Shown in pieces: positions 20,935 through 33,269 of a stretch of 64,000 nt of DNA. The translations under genes and the position numbers were made by a program. The stretch covers positions 1,364,001 to 1,428,000 of the forward strand of contig JAKSXM010000014.1 in NCBI GenBank assembly GCA_022575985.1, in the 5' to 3' direction. This stretch comes from Anagrus nilaparvatae (lineage: Eukaryota > Arthropoda > Insecta > Hymenoptera > Mymaridae). Position 1 is the first letter of the stretch, and each line of letters opens with the position of its first letter. Under the pieces are notes generated by a model. It was not told the origin of the DNA and made no database searches. It worked only from the letters and a program-made list of their open reading frames with translations.

Positions 20935-22120
20935 AGGTAGTAGATCTAATTAGAAATAAAAAAAACATGACTTTTTGTGGATAGGTTTTCGGGTAGAAAT
21001 AATTGAGATAATTTTTTCAAAATTGGCACTTTATTAGATTATGAGTTGCTAAAAATTTTTCTTTAATTTTTTTATTTTTCCAAAATGGCGTTCAGAACAG
21101 GTGCTGAAAGTTAGGCCTCACTTTTCATAGCGTACACGATTGCAGTCTTCAACTTGTTCTGAAACGTTCCAAACAAAATGTTTTATGTTTGTGAAACAAC
21201 TTTCTTCTAGATTGATGGATTCAAGTTTCGGAAAATGGAAAATTGTGAAAATTATTAAATTTTTTTTCAAAAATTGCAATTTTAGGTACATGTTTTTTGC
21301 TAAAAAAAAGGGGCACATTTTTTTGAAAATCCATTCCATCAATCTAGAAGATGATTATATTTTAAAAATGTAGCCAAAAAATTAGGAATATATCTTAATT
21401 ATTTTTTGAGTTATCGTGCACGCCAATTTGAAAAACGTTGTTTATCAAAGTTTCGGTGAATCGTATAACTTCTATAGCGTGGTTTCGCTTACACAGGTGG
21501 CCTGACTGACCAGTTGAGGAGGTCCAAAATGGTGATAAAAAATGATATTACCCCCTTAAAATATATATTTTTTAGGTGCAGAAAATATCCGGGAAATCGT
21601 CGGAACTGCTGCGCTTTCATAATAAATTAAGATTATTAATAAATTCAAAAATTTAAGAATTATTATTTTTTATTTAAATTAAATAATTAAAAAAAAAATA
21701 AAATTCATTTATTTATTAAAGTTTCTTGTATTCAAAAATACATTACAACACATATTTTACTGCTTCTATATCCGAATACTAAGATTTTAAATAGTATAAT
21801 CACATTTTATTATGTCTATAGGCTGATTCCATGTGAAACGTACGTTGACTTGCAGATTGTGTCTTTCGATTGAGCTGTAACTTTGTACAGAAATGATTAT
21901 ACAAATAAAATGTCCTCAATCTCCAAATTTTATGTCGCAAAATTGCCTCCAAACATCTCTATGAATTTTAAAAATGTTTGACCAATTTAAAGCCCTCAGC
22001 CACCAAATTTGGCTTCATTATATAAAAGCATGAAGAAATGTTAAAAAAATGATTTAGAAACCGATTTCGACTGGAAATTTCCCTAGCTATCTGAATTTCT
22101 AAACCGTTTTTTATAATTTT
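20935..22120 (+). repeat. Dispersed repeat, copy 1 (inverted relative to copy 2 at 33.7-42.5 kb)
   Basis: Blocks of this segment recur in reverse order and orientation at 33,765-34,289 and 41,935-42,140. Examples are TTAAGGTAGTAGATCT (20,935), GACCAGTTGAGGAGGTCCAA (21,508), GGTGCAGAAAATATCC (21,576) and GGCTGATTCCATGTGAAACG (21,821). The last block shares GGCTGATTCCA with the ends of the MITE at 28.1 kb. Short opposite-strand ORFs around 21,118-21,373 are not genes. Copy 1 is uninterrupted, so it shows the pre-insertion sequence of copy 2, which was split by the copia element. Confidence 0.75.
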
Positions 22121-22699
22121 CATGTGGAAAGCCGGAAAATTGGAAAATGTGAGCGGTTCCGGCTATAGCTCATAACTCAAAACACATCACTTCAAATAAC
22201 TTCAAACTGGGGGTTGAGATAGAGAATTCCATATACTTTCACGTGGGATTAATATGGGTTTGAATATTTTTACACAGGAAAAAGTTATACCCATAATTAG
22301 TGAAATTTTCCAAATTTGAAAATGCAAATTTAGCAGAAAAAGCTATATTTTTATGCAAATTTAGGCAGAACTGATTTCATATGTAAAATTTATCATAAAA
22401 TAAAATTTTTTTTAATTCCCTTTTATATTCATATATATAGTCACTTCTACAAAATTAGACTATTTATAAGAAACTATTCAAGTAATTCTTAGTGAAAATG
22501 ACATAAACGGAAAACGGATGTCTAGAATTTTGAAAAATCAAATTTACCTGGATTAAGTATGTTAATATATGACACATCACAAATTTTTATGGTTCTGGGT
22601 TAAAAACTTCTGAAATAGCACCCGATTTTTGAATTAAAAATATTTTCAAATTTTTATAGAAAATCTGAGTAAATTTTCTATTTTAATTTTTTGACACTC
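22121..22699. other. AT-rich sequence, no gene seen
   Basis: Continues beyond the alignable part of the dispersed repeat. Moderately AT-rich, no ORF, no inverted ends recognised. Confidence 0.35.
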
Positions 22700-22701
22700 T
22701 A

Positions 22702-24050
22702 CTCCAGTCAAATCACGGTTTTGGTAGTATTGTTTGTGGCCGCTACCAGATTTGGACTACTATAGGTTTTTTGGGTAGCTGAACACGAAAATCGGGGTTA
22801 TTTCTATGAGAAATTGGGGCTTGACCCTTAAATTAGCCAAATCTACCCCTAAAAGGGGTGTTTTTGCAACTTTTGCTCTAGCCCTCCAAAATTTCGTCTG
22901 ATAAGGGTTTTTGGGGTCGCTGATCACGAATATTGAAGTTATAACTATGAAAAATTACCCCTTCACCCTTAAAGTGGCCAAAACTACCCCTCAAAGGGGT
23001 GTTTTCGCTACTTTCGCTCTAGCCCTCCAAGACTCGATCTAATAGGGTCGAGTTTTTATTTTTTGGGTCGCTGATCACAAAAATTGATGTCTTATCAATT
23101 AAAACTTAACTCTTCACCCTTAAAGTGGCCAAACTACCCCCAAAAGGGGTATTTCGCTACTTTTACTCTAGCCCTCCAAGATTCGATCTAATAGGGTTTT
23201 TTGGGTCGCTGATCACAAAAATTGATGTCTTTTTAATTAAAACTTAACTCTTCACCATTAAAGTGGCCAAACTACCCCTAAAATGGGTGTTTTCGCTACT
23301 TTCGGGGTACTCTAGCCCTTCAAGATTCGATCTAATAGGGTTTATTGGGTCGCTGATAACAAAAATTGATGTTCTTTCAATTAAAATTTAACTTTTCAAC
23401 CTTAAATTATCCAAAACTAATCCTAAAAGGGGCACTTTCGCATTATTCGTTCTAGCCTTCTAAAATTTGGTCTAATAGGGTTTTTAGGTCGCTGATCTAA
23501 ATAAATAAGGATTACTAATTTTTAATTGAAAAACCCGTGATTTTCGTGATCAGCGACCTAAAAAACCCTTGTAGACCAAATCTTGGAGGGCTAGAGCGAA
23601 AGTAGATAAAACGCCACTTTTAGGGGTAGTTTTGGCTAATTTAAGGGTGAAGAGTTACGTTTTAATTGAAAATATATCGATTTATTTGATCAGCGACCCA
23701 ATAAACCCTATTAGATCGAATCTTGAAGGGCTAGAGTACCCCGAAAGTAGCAAAAACACCCCTTTTAGGGGTAGTTTGGCCACTTTAAGGGTGAACAGTT
23801 AAGTTTTAATTAAAAATACATCAATTTTTGTGATCAGCGACCCAAAAAACCCTGTCTTGGAGGGCTAGAGCGAAAGTAGCGAAATCACCCCTTTTAGGGG
23901 TAGTTTTGGCTAATTTAAGGGTCAAGCCCCAATTTTTCATAGAAATAACCCCGATTTTCGTGTTCAGCGACCCAAAAAACCTATAGTAGACCAAATCTGG
24001 TGGCGGCCACAAACAATACCACCCCCCCCCCCCCCGTGATTTGACTGGAG
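22702..24050. mobile_element. TA-flanked palindromic element with internal ~165-bp repeats
   Basis: The ends are exact inverses: CTCCAGTCAAATCACGG at 22,702 and CCGTGATTTGACTGGAG ending at 24,050. Each is flanked by TA (22,700-22,701 and 24,051-24,052), a Tc1/mariner-type target. Inside, a unit of about 150-180 bp (CTAGCCCTCCAA, GATCTAATAGGG, TTGGGTCGCTGATCAC, CTTAAAGTGGCC, AACTACCCC) repeats directly about five times. It then repeats in the opposite orientation after a centre near 23,500-23,520. The result is a palindrome built from tandem repeats. No transposase. A C-run (24,019-24,035) lies in the right arm. Confidence 0.75.
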
Positions 24051-24302
24051 TACTCATAAAGAAGTACAAAACTATTATCAACCATACGAAATAGCTGAAA
24101 CTTCTTACTGAGAGTCATTTCGGCTGTCAATTTTTGGAAAAACATCGAGGAAATTTGAAAAAACTAAAATTCTAAAGGAATTTTTTTTTTTTTCTGATTT
24201 TTAAACATTATGAAATTTCATTATATTTTGTTGAATTTTAAATTACTGTTTTCCTAAAAGCAAATTTTAATTCTTTTATTTTAAATTTTTATTTCTGGGT
24301 AT

Positions 24303-24775
24303 TGTTGCGTAGGCATAGTATGAGAAGAATGTTAATATGTTTTTGTAATATTATATTTAATATGTTTAATTTCGTGGAAGATGCTTAGTAAAAGAGATCA
24401 CTAATAGAAAAATAATAAAAAAAGCTATATGTGGGAATGGTATTTACGAGATGAAAGCCAATATGAAAGCAACATCTCTGACGTCAAAGAGCAACCTTTG
24501 AATTTGGTATGGAAAACGCCTACGATAACATAAAAATTCTTCTCATACAGTAGCAACATTCTTTTCACACGGTTTAACGCATATAAGCTACTGTCCAGGG
24601 ATGTCGAGAGACACTTGATTAGAATACTTGTTTGGGAGCACTCTAACTTTCGTTTGATCGCATTGCATATTATTGGGATTTCGATACTAGCATCTTGTAG
24701 TTATACTTATGGAACTTAGAGTATTTCAATAAACGAATATATTCAACTACTTTGGTTAATTTATTTTCCTCTACA
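24303..24775 (+). repeat. Probable 5' LTR of the gag-pro retrotransposon
   Basis: The segment starts TGTTGCGTAG and ends CTCTACA (TG...CA ends). It contains a TATAAG motif (about 24,580) and AATAAA (24,729-24,734) about 40 bp before the end, the expected order promoter then polyadenylation signal. About 1 kb downstream is the start of a gag-like gene on the same strand. No second LTR is present after the pol-less 3' side near 33 kb, so the pair cannot be compared and the boundaries are inferred. Confidence 0.4.
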
Positions 24776-25760
24776 ATAATCCAGCCTTAAAATAACTTTA
24801 AGCTCCGTATAAAAAGAATTCTCGCATCACCTAAGAATAAAATTAAAAAATCCAGCAAATACGCTACAGATTATTTGGAGGCTTAGGTGGAATATTCGGT
24901 AGTGGAGGAAAATCGGAAAATTTTTTTTCCCAACCAACAAAAAAAAAATAAAAAATTTTTTTTTTTAGTACAAATTGAAAAATATATGGATGGAGGATTC
25001 ATAAGAAGATTTATCAGGAAAATATTTCAAGGAAAATTATTTAACAATAAAAGAAAATCAACTTCAAGGAGAAGATTGCATAACGATATATTACTACACA
25101 ATACGGAGCAACGGCTAATTATACAACAGCGAGGACAAATTAACAACTGTATATTGCTAAAATCTTTCAACAAAGGAGCAGCGAGGAAAGTTCTTTGTCG
25201 ACGGATGTACAGCAAATCGATTGCAGTTCCATGTATTGATCGAAGAGTCATTGGGCATCTTATTACGGAAGTATTTGCACAGCTGTTGGAGGATTTGAGT
25301 CAATAGGTCACGAGGAAGTAAGATGGAGATGGAAAAAGTAGGAGTGATTTTTATTGCAGCTTCGTAAGCTAAGTATATTTTACATATTATATTTTTTTTC
25401 GCATGACGTTTAAGACAATACTCGATTACGGCGTTAAATAAAATTTTTTTTTAAATGAGGATTTGAAATTAATGATGAAGTTCTTAAACTTAAAAATATT
25501 TAAAAATAATTTGTTGAAATTATTTTTTTTCTCATTAATTTAGTAAAATAAAATAAAATTAATTGTTATACGCTAAGAAATATTAGAAATATTTTTGAAG
25601 TACTTGTGAAAAGAATTATTGAAAATATTTGAATTTTTTTTTGAATAAACAAGTAGCAATTATTATCAAGAAAATAGACAGGTTATTGTCCAAACATGTA
25701 GTATATTATGAAATAATTTTTAAAAAATTTATTAAATAAATTCATAAATAAATTTGTAAG
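24776..25760 (+). other. Leader between probable LTR and gag, with one basic ORF
   Basis: It contains a 139-codon open frame (24,887-25,306, +), strongly basic (RRFIRKIFQG, RKSTSRRRLHND, RRMYSK). It starts with low-complexity residues and ends VFAQLLEDLSQ. I do not recognise a family. It could be a retroelement leader ORF, a decayed regulatory gene or a chance frame. The remainder is AT-rich. Confidence 0.3.
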
Positions 25761-28127
25761 ATGTTTGAGTATCGGGATCCACAGGTGAGTGATTTTTCAG
25801 ACGCTGAAGATGAAAGTTTTTCTTCAAAATTCGGTAAAATAAATAGAACAAATAGCGAATATAATTTATTCACTGCAATAGAAAATAAACAAAATAGAGA
25901 ATCAGTTACATTAGAAGTTGGTAAAGCAGATAATTTAAGTAATTATGCAAATATTTATACAAGTCCAAGTATTTCAAAATCAATTATAACAGATACTAAT
26001 GTATCTGTTATAATTGATTAGGGAATTAATTAGTAGGTTAGGGTAGAGGATTTATTAGAAGTCCTGTATTAAACACATTTAAGGGAAAAAATAAAGTTAA
26101 AGGCTATTTCCGGATAAATATAGTGATTTGGCCCCCCTCCCCAATATCAAAAAAATTATTTGCATCCGAAAAATATTATAAAAACTAACCGATCGCCGTT
26201 GGAATTAGCTTCCTAGCCCATATTAGGCGCCCTTAAACCTTAAAAAACCTTAAAAATCGTGTTTTTTGCGTTTTTTTTTTTGTTTCTCCGCACTGTGTCG
26301 AGCTATTAATCTGAAAGTTGCGTAGAAAAAAAGGGCACAGAGTGTATTTTCAATCTTCATTGGTTTTAGACCTTTAAGACCATTTTAAGACCCCGAAAAT
26401 TTATTTTTAATTTTCGAAAAATTGGTTTTTTGAGCATAAAAAAAATAACCAGCGTTAAATTTCTTCAAACTGACCTAAAAAGTTGAAAAAAAGTATATTT
26501 TACTGATGTCAGTCTTGTCCTAGAGGGGGAGCTCATCTCCACACCTTCAAAACTCAAAAAACGCGTTTTTTGCCTCTACACGATCAAAATGCAATAGAAT
26601 TGGAAAAATTCGTTTTGGAACCTCCCTAAATCTTTTTGAGCATCTATTTATACGTTTTAACTAAAATATATTTCATTAATTATTGTTTTTAGACCCTTAT
26701 GACCACTCAAGACCACCTTAAGAACCCAAAAATTGATTTTACATTTTCGAAAAATCAGTTTTTTTGAAATTAAAAAATTATACCTGCCTTTAATTCTTTC
26801 AAATTGGACTAAAAAGGCAAAGAAAATTATTTTTTAACGATATCAGTCTTATCCTGGAGGGGAAGCTCATCCCCACCCCTTCAAAACTCAAAAAATGCGT
26901 TTCTTTGCCCCTACACGATTAACCCATTGATTCCTAAGAAGAAACTGCATTTGACAGAGCTGTAAAACCTATTCCATTTAGAGCATTTGACTCAAATTAG
27001 TAAAATAAAACACAAAAAAAATTTCAAAATGGCGGACATTTATAAATGGCGGACTAATATGGTGGTCAGAAAAAATTAAATTTTGATATTTTTTGATAAA
27101 AATTTGTGTGAATGGTATTTTTTTGGTGCTAATTACGAATATATAGTTATTTATCAAAAATTTTTAAATGGCGGAACCAATATGTTCGTTGAAAAACTCG
27201 ATATTTCGAGATTTTTGACGATTTTGAGCCTGAGCAGAAACTGTAAGTTATATAACCATAAAACCGGTTTCATTTAGGGCATCTAAACATGTAATGTGAA
27301 AAAATATTTATTTATCTATCTATTTTTCAAAAACTCAAAATGGCGAGACTAAGAAGAAACTGTAAGTTTCTTCTGTGTCCACTATATTGATCGGCCATTT
27401 TGAATTTTAATAAATAATTTTCATTTTTTCATATAACATGTTTAAATGCCCTAAATAAAACCGGTTTTACGCTTATACTATTTACAGTTTCTTCTCAGGC
27501 TCAAAATCGTCAAAAATCTCGAAATTTCGCATTTTTCAGTAGCCACATTAAATCCGCCATTTTGAGTTTTTGAAAAATAGATAGACCTTCGTAATGAGCA
27601 TCCAAAAAATAACCTTTACACAAATTTTGACCAAAAAATAACGAAATTTAGTTTTTCGTGTCCGCTATCTTTATCTACCATTTTGAATTTTTTTCGAAAA
27701 AAATTTATATTTTCCGCATAAAATGTTTAAATGCCCTAACTGAAACCGGTTTTATGGTTATATAACTTACAGTTTCTGCTCAGGCTTAAAATCGTCAAAA
27801 ATCTCGAAATTTTGAGTTTTGCAACTGCCATATTGGTTCCGCCATTTAAAAATTTTTGATAAATAACTATATATTCGTAATTAGCACCCAAAAAAATACC
27901 ATTCACACAAATTTTTATCAAAAAATATCAAAATTTAATTTTTTCTGACCACCATATTTGTAATATTTTGGAGGAAATATTTGGGGAAATAGTAGGAAAA
28001 TTGGTTTGGGTTTATAAATAAATTCACACGTGATTAAAATAATAAAATAATTATTAAAACGCACTTATTGAATGTATTATATACAAATAATTAAATGTTA
28101 GATTAGTGGACTGTATAAATATAGTTA

Positions 28128-28633
28128 GGCTGATTCCAGACGGAGCGCTGTTAAACGTGCGGTTACCTCAAATCTGTAGTTATACCTGCGGTTAGATTTT
28201 GTTGCCAACCTAAACGTCAGACCTACGCGAGATAGCTTCTTTATCGACGAAAAGTTTATTTAATTTATTTTCTACTCCTAAAAATACGTAAATAAAACTG
28301 AAAAAGTTATATTTACTCTTTTTTATTTATATGAAAAAAAAGTTAATTATACCTTTATTATTATAATATTATTCATAATAATATTAAAATTATTTTTATA
28401 CACTACATAAAAATACAAAATAATTTAACTTATTATTTTTTTTTCTTATTCTTTATTTCTAAAGTTTTATTTACGTATTTTTAGGAGCAGAAAATAATTA
28501 AATAAACTTCTCGTCGATAAGGAAGCTATCTCGCGTAGGTCTGACGCATTGGTTGGCAACAAAATCTAACCACAGGTATAACTACAGATTTGAGCTAACC
28601 GCACGTTTAACAGCGCTCCGTCTGGAATCAGCC
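28128..28633. mobile_element. Harbinger/Tourist-like MITE with TTA target duplication
   Basis: A 506-bp element with long inverted arms. The left end is GGCTGATTCCAGACGGAGCG at 28,128; the right end is its complement at 28,633. Both are flanked by TTA (28,125-28,127; 28,634-28,636), the 3-bp duplication typical of PIF/Harbinger. The arms (about 28,128-28,270 and 28,495-28,633) also share GCTATCTCGCGTAGGTCTGA or its complement. The loop is AT-rich with a second AGTTTTATTTACGTATTTTT/complement pair. No ORF. It is nested within the larger palindrome. Confidence 0.82.
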
Positions 28634-28636
28634 TTA

Positions 28637-28950
28637 TTGATCGCTGGCGTTAAAGAAAAATGAATTGATTTGAATTAATTAAATTAAATTTAAGCACTGT
28701 TTTTAGTTCTATGATAACTTTATGTTTAATACGCTGGGCGGTGCATGACTAAAATTGTCTTACGAGCGCGACCGCCGACGCGACCACAGAATTAGAGCAT
28801 AAATCGGTTTTATAGAACCGGTGAAAGTTTAACGTGAGAGAAGGGGCCTTAAAATGGGGGGCCGATAAATCAAATAATTACAATATCACGTAAAACATTA
28901 TTTACCGCGAATATTCAACATGAAAAAATAGAAAAATATAATTTTATAGC
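28637..28950. other. Unique interior of the large palindrome
   Basis: This segment lies between the MITE and the right outer arm and has no inverted partner on the left side. It includes a GC-richer patch (28,733-28,860, with CGAGCGCGACCGCCGACGCG). No ORF is seen. Confidence 0.4.
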
Positions 28951-31900
28951 TATTGGCCGCAACAATATTAGTCCGCTATTTATAAATGTCCGCCATTTTG
29001 AAATTTTTTTTGTGTTTTATTTTACTAATTTGAGTCTAATGCTCTAAATGGAATAGATTTTACAGCTCTACCAAATGCAGTTTCTTCTTAGGAATTAATG
29101 GGTTAATCGTGTAGGGGCAAAGAAACGCGTTTTTTGAGTTTTCAAGGGGTGGGGATGAGCTCCCACTCCAGGACAGGACTGATATCGTTAAAAAATAATT
29201 TTCTTTGCCTTTTTAGTCCAATTTGAAAGAATTAAAGGCAGGTATAATTTTTTAATTTCAAAAAAACTGATTTTTCAAAAATGTAAAATCAATTTTTGGG
29301 CTCTTAAGGTTGTCTTGAGTGGTCATAAGGGTCTAAAAACAATAATTAATGAAATATATTTTAGTTAAAATGTATAAATAGATGCTCAAAAAGATTTAGG
29401 GAGGTTCCAAAACGAATTTTTCCAATTCTATTGCATTTTAATCCTGTAGAGGCAAAAAAACGCGTTTTTTGAGTTTTGAAGGTGTGGAGATTAGCTCCCC
29501 CTCTAGGACAAGACTGATATCAGTAAAATATACTTTTTTTCAACTTTTAAGGTCAGTTTGAAGAAATTTAACGCTGGTTATTTTTTTTATGCTCAAAAAA
29601 CCAATTTTTCGAAAATAAAAAATAAATTTTCGGGGTCTTAAAATGGTCTCAAAGGTCTAAAACGAATGAAGATTGAAAATACACTCTGTGCCCTTTTTTT
29701 CTACGCAACTTTCAGATTAATAGCTCAACACACTGCGGAGAAACATAAAAAAACGCAAAAAACACGATTTTTAAGGTTTTTTAAGGTTTAAGGGCGCCTA
29801 ATATGGGCTAGGAAGCTAATTCCAACGGCGATCGGTTAGTTTTTATAATACTTTTCGGATGCAAATAATTTTTTTGAGATTAGGGAGGGGGGCCAAATCA
29901 CTATATTTATCCGGCAATAGCCTTTAAGAATCCAAATCCAAATTACTTATTACAAATAAATAATTATCAACAGAAATCAACGTTAATTGATAGGCCTATT
30001 TATTATTTAGAAGAACCTAGGTTAGGTATTGGTAATATTCCATTAAATGCAGCGTTGACTACGATTTCTAGCTATGATGGACGCCCTGAAATACTTTAAG
30101 CATTTGAAAAAGTTATTAGGGATATATTAGCTACGTATGGCAAGCAAAGTGAGAAATGGATTTTAAATACTATTGGGAAAAAACTTAAAGTTAGAGCAAA
30201 ATTAGCATATGGGGGTATTGCACCAGCATTTAATTGGGTAGAACTATTACTGCAAGACTTAAAATTAACCTTTGGCGGAATACAAGATGCAGATACAATT
30301 CGATTATAATTACGTCGTATAGAGCAAGATTTTGATGAACTAGTGTGATATTATGCATTAAGAGTTCAAAATCTAGAACAAAAATTACTCTCACTTTATG
30401 ATTTAACAGTAAGTATGACTGTAAAAGAAAGAGAATATCAGAAGAAAAGCACAAAGCTGGAGTCATTAGAATGTTTTTTATATGGCCTAAAAAACCCTCC
30501 AGAGTATAGAGTATCAGATAAAAAACCAGAAAGTTTACGAGAAGCAGCAAATATAGCAGTAAACCTTGAGGGAAGGTCTAAAGTCTTGGAAAGACATAAA
30601 AATTGCGCTACAAGATCAAATAAATATTATGCAAATACACAATCTTCAATACCTCAAAGAGATTCAAATTACTTTGAAGAGCATGAATCCGACTCATCAA
30701 ATGATTTAAATAAATTATGGGCATTATTAGCCCCGTTAGCGGCAAAAGTAAATGTTACATGTACAGTAAGAGCAGAGTGTCCTTATTATAAATGCCCTCA
30801 TGAATTAAAATCGTGTTTACAATTTTTTAAAGCAGTAGAATCAGGGGGAGTATCAATCGAAAGTAATATTTTGCAAACGGATAGACCTCAAGAACAATTT
30901 AAATTTAATCAATTTAATCCATATTTTCCTTTTCCATTCTGGACAAATTCCCAAAATAATATAAAACCAATGATAGATTCAATCTCTGATAATATAAAAC
31001 AAAATCAAAATCCTTATTACAATAACTCAATGCATAATTTTAATTATAATAGAAATTTCAAAAAGTCTAATAATTTTAACAATAATTATAGAAATGATTA
31101 CAGAAGAAATAGAAATTACAGATATAATAATGATTTTGATAACAGATTAGATCTTAATAATCGTTTTCAAAATAAAAACCATTTTCAAAATAACTTTGGA
31201 GAAAGAAATAATAGTACCTTTAATATGTATGCACAAAATTCTGACAGCTCACCATTTTGTAATGTAGATACTAATGATAATTTTAATAGTTGTTATGCCT
31301 TTAAAAAATATAATAATAATAATAATGAAAATGATAATGGAGATGAATCTTTTTTTCAAGTATTGACAGAAAAAATGATACAAATTTTAATATTAATAAT
31401 AAGAAACCTCTCTCAAAAAGAGATGAAAATATATCAAAAGAAGCTCAAAATTTAAACTAGTTGATAGCTCGGTTTTAGAACTTAGCGAAAGGGAAACAGA
31501 GCATAATGATAAGCGTTCTCATATAAAAAATATCCCAGATGATTCAAAATTTATAGCTACGGTAAAAATAAATGATGCAATTTTTGAAAAAATACCTCCC
31601 ATAGTAGAATCACAATTTAAACAACTGATTTCAGGATCAGGAACCTTCTATGTGGATTCTGGAGCTCAAGTTAGTTTAATTAAGGAGTCCGCATTACGGG
31701 AACAAGAAATTGTTAATACAAGTACAATTAAATTATTAAATTTCTAGGGGTTACAAGTCAAGAAAGTTTGACTCAGGGTACAATAACTTTGAATTTAATT
31801 GGTTGAAAATGTTTATTTCACGTTGTAGTAGATGATTTTTATCTAGAATCTGATGGACTTTCAGGAATTGATGCATTACAGCGTTATGAAGGACAAATTG

Positions 31901-32477
31901 ACATGGGAAGAATGAGATTACAATTTGGTCCTTATATATTTTCATTTTTGCGTGGAAAAAGAATTTTTATTCAAACAAAATCAACAAAAAATATTTATGT
32001 AAATAAAGCAAAGATAAAATACGTTAATACATTAAAGGAAGCAGTTGGTTTTCAAAACGATAAAACGCGAGAAAACGAAATTGATAAAATTTTATACATA
32101 ACCACAAAATTTAGTAACGAAAAGGTAGTGGAAAAAATTTGTAAAATATCATTAAATCATCATAAAAATATATCGAGGAAGAAAATATAGAATTTAATCA
32201 ATCCGAACTAAAATTAAACATAAATGTAATTAGGGAACAACTAGGAGAAAACTTCAATTCCAAATTAGAATCGAACGTAATGTTATTTAATAAAAATAGA
32301 GAAAAGAAAAAGAAAAAAGCTAAAAAGAGGCTAAGATGTAAAGAAAAATTTGAAGATTCAGATTCTGAATATAGCACCAAAAAGCAACAACAAAACAAAA
32401 ATATCAAAGCCTTTAACTTGAAAAACAACGATGCAAATATCATTAAATCTAAAACAAGTTTTAAAATATATTACTAA

Positions 32478-33269
32478 TGAAAAAATACCCTTAAAAATAG
32501 AAAATTGTAGACCTTTCATTTTACCTTTAAAATTTTATTAAGAAATATAAATAATAAATTGAAGAAATAGATAAAATAAATAAAGAAATATATAATGAAA
32601 TATAAGATTATTTCAATGCAACTAATATAAAATACAATAATAATAAAGAAACTCTATCACAATAAAGTGTAGAGTCAATTCATGGAAATGTTGTAATAGG
32701 TTTGCAAGAAAATGAAAATAATAATGAAAATATTAAAATATTAGAGGACCCTAAAGGGTGTATAAAGCATATTTCTGTTAGTGAATGTGCAGAGGTATAT
32801 AAAAATTTCAGAACAATATTAAAAGTTAAGAATATAGAAAACTGTTTATTTCACAGTTTGTTATTATATATGGGAAGTAAAATGACTTTTAAGGAACTCA
32901 AAAATAAGTTAAAGAGAATTAAATACTTAGAACACTGTGAAAATACGAATAGGAGATATAGATGTACTATTATTATTTATAAAAGAATTTAAAAAAAATA
33001 TAGAATTAGAATTAGAATAGCAGTTTATTTGTCTAGAAACAAAATTGTGAATATACATATGAGATATAGCAGTCTTTTACATAGTATTTTAAGTAAGTAT
33101 ATAAAATTTAAAATATTATCACATAATCATATAAAGTTATAACAAATAAAAAAATTTCAACAAAATATAATTTTTTAACAGTTAAAGTCTAGTATATACA
33201 TTAATTTACATTTTTAGAGAAAGCACATAAATTAGCATGTTTCTGATAGTTTTGGTGTAGTGCATGTAA
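32478..33269. other. AT-rich 3' part of the retroelement, mostly non-coding
   Basis: One frame, 32,702-32,992 (+), encodes ENENNNENIKILEDPKGCIK and KMTFKELKNKLKRIKYL. It could be leftover retroelement sequence, but it lacks any reverse-transcriptase motif. The rest is AT-rich with stops in all frames. No LTR was recognised here. Confidence 0.3.

Larger units (their letters stand above)
26101..29923. mobile_element. 3.8-kb TTAA-flanked palindromic element inserted in the gag gene
   Basis: The ends are inverted (AGGCTATTTCCGGATAAATA at 26,101; complement ending AATAGCCT at 29,923) and both are flanked by TTAA (26,097-26,100; 29,924-29,927). Outer arms run to about 27,070 and 28,955 (about 970 bp each). 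They include GGTGATTTGGCC-like tips, TCTTGTCCTAGAGGGGGAGC blocks and ATGGCGGACATTTATAAATG near the inner edge. Further nested inverted repeats fill the left interior (27,068-27,185 against 27,830-27,950). Removing the insert with one TTAA joins gag codons G-K-N-K-V / K-N-P-N-P in one frame. No transposase; a separate MITE (28,128-28,633) sits inside. Confidence 0.82.
25761..32477 (+). pseudogene. gag-pro of an LTR retrotransposon, decayed and split by a palindromic insertion
   Basis: The gag starts near 25,761 (MFEYRDPQVSDFSDAEDESF). It is interrupted at 26,101-29,923, and resumes at 29,928 (NPNPNYLLQINNYQQ, then SYDGRPEIL, WILNTIGKKLKVRAK, LLLQDLKLTFGGIQDADTIR) and 30,415-31,455 (LECFLYGLKNPPEYRV; a Cys/His patch, then an Asn-rich tail). 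An aspartic protease follows at about 31,640 with the catalytic DSGA motif (GTFYVDSGAQVSLIKES), then LDGLSGIDAL-like sequence to 32,190. Lys-rich frames lie at 32,280-32,477. Several in-frame stops and frameshifts are present, and there is no reverse transcriptase or integrase. The gag and protease type fits a Ty3/gypsy-like element; the exact clade is uncertain. Confidence 0.72.

Noticed and set aside
27083..27921. Two related short ORFs (MIFFDKNLCEWYFFGANYEY and its inverted twin)
   Set aside because: They are the two arms of an inverted repeat inside the large palindrome; similarity at the protein level is just the DNA inversion.
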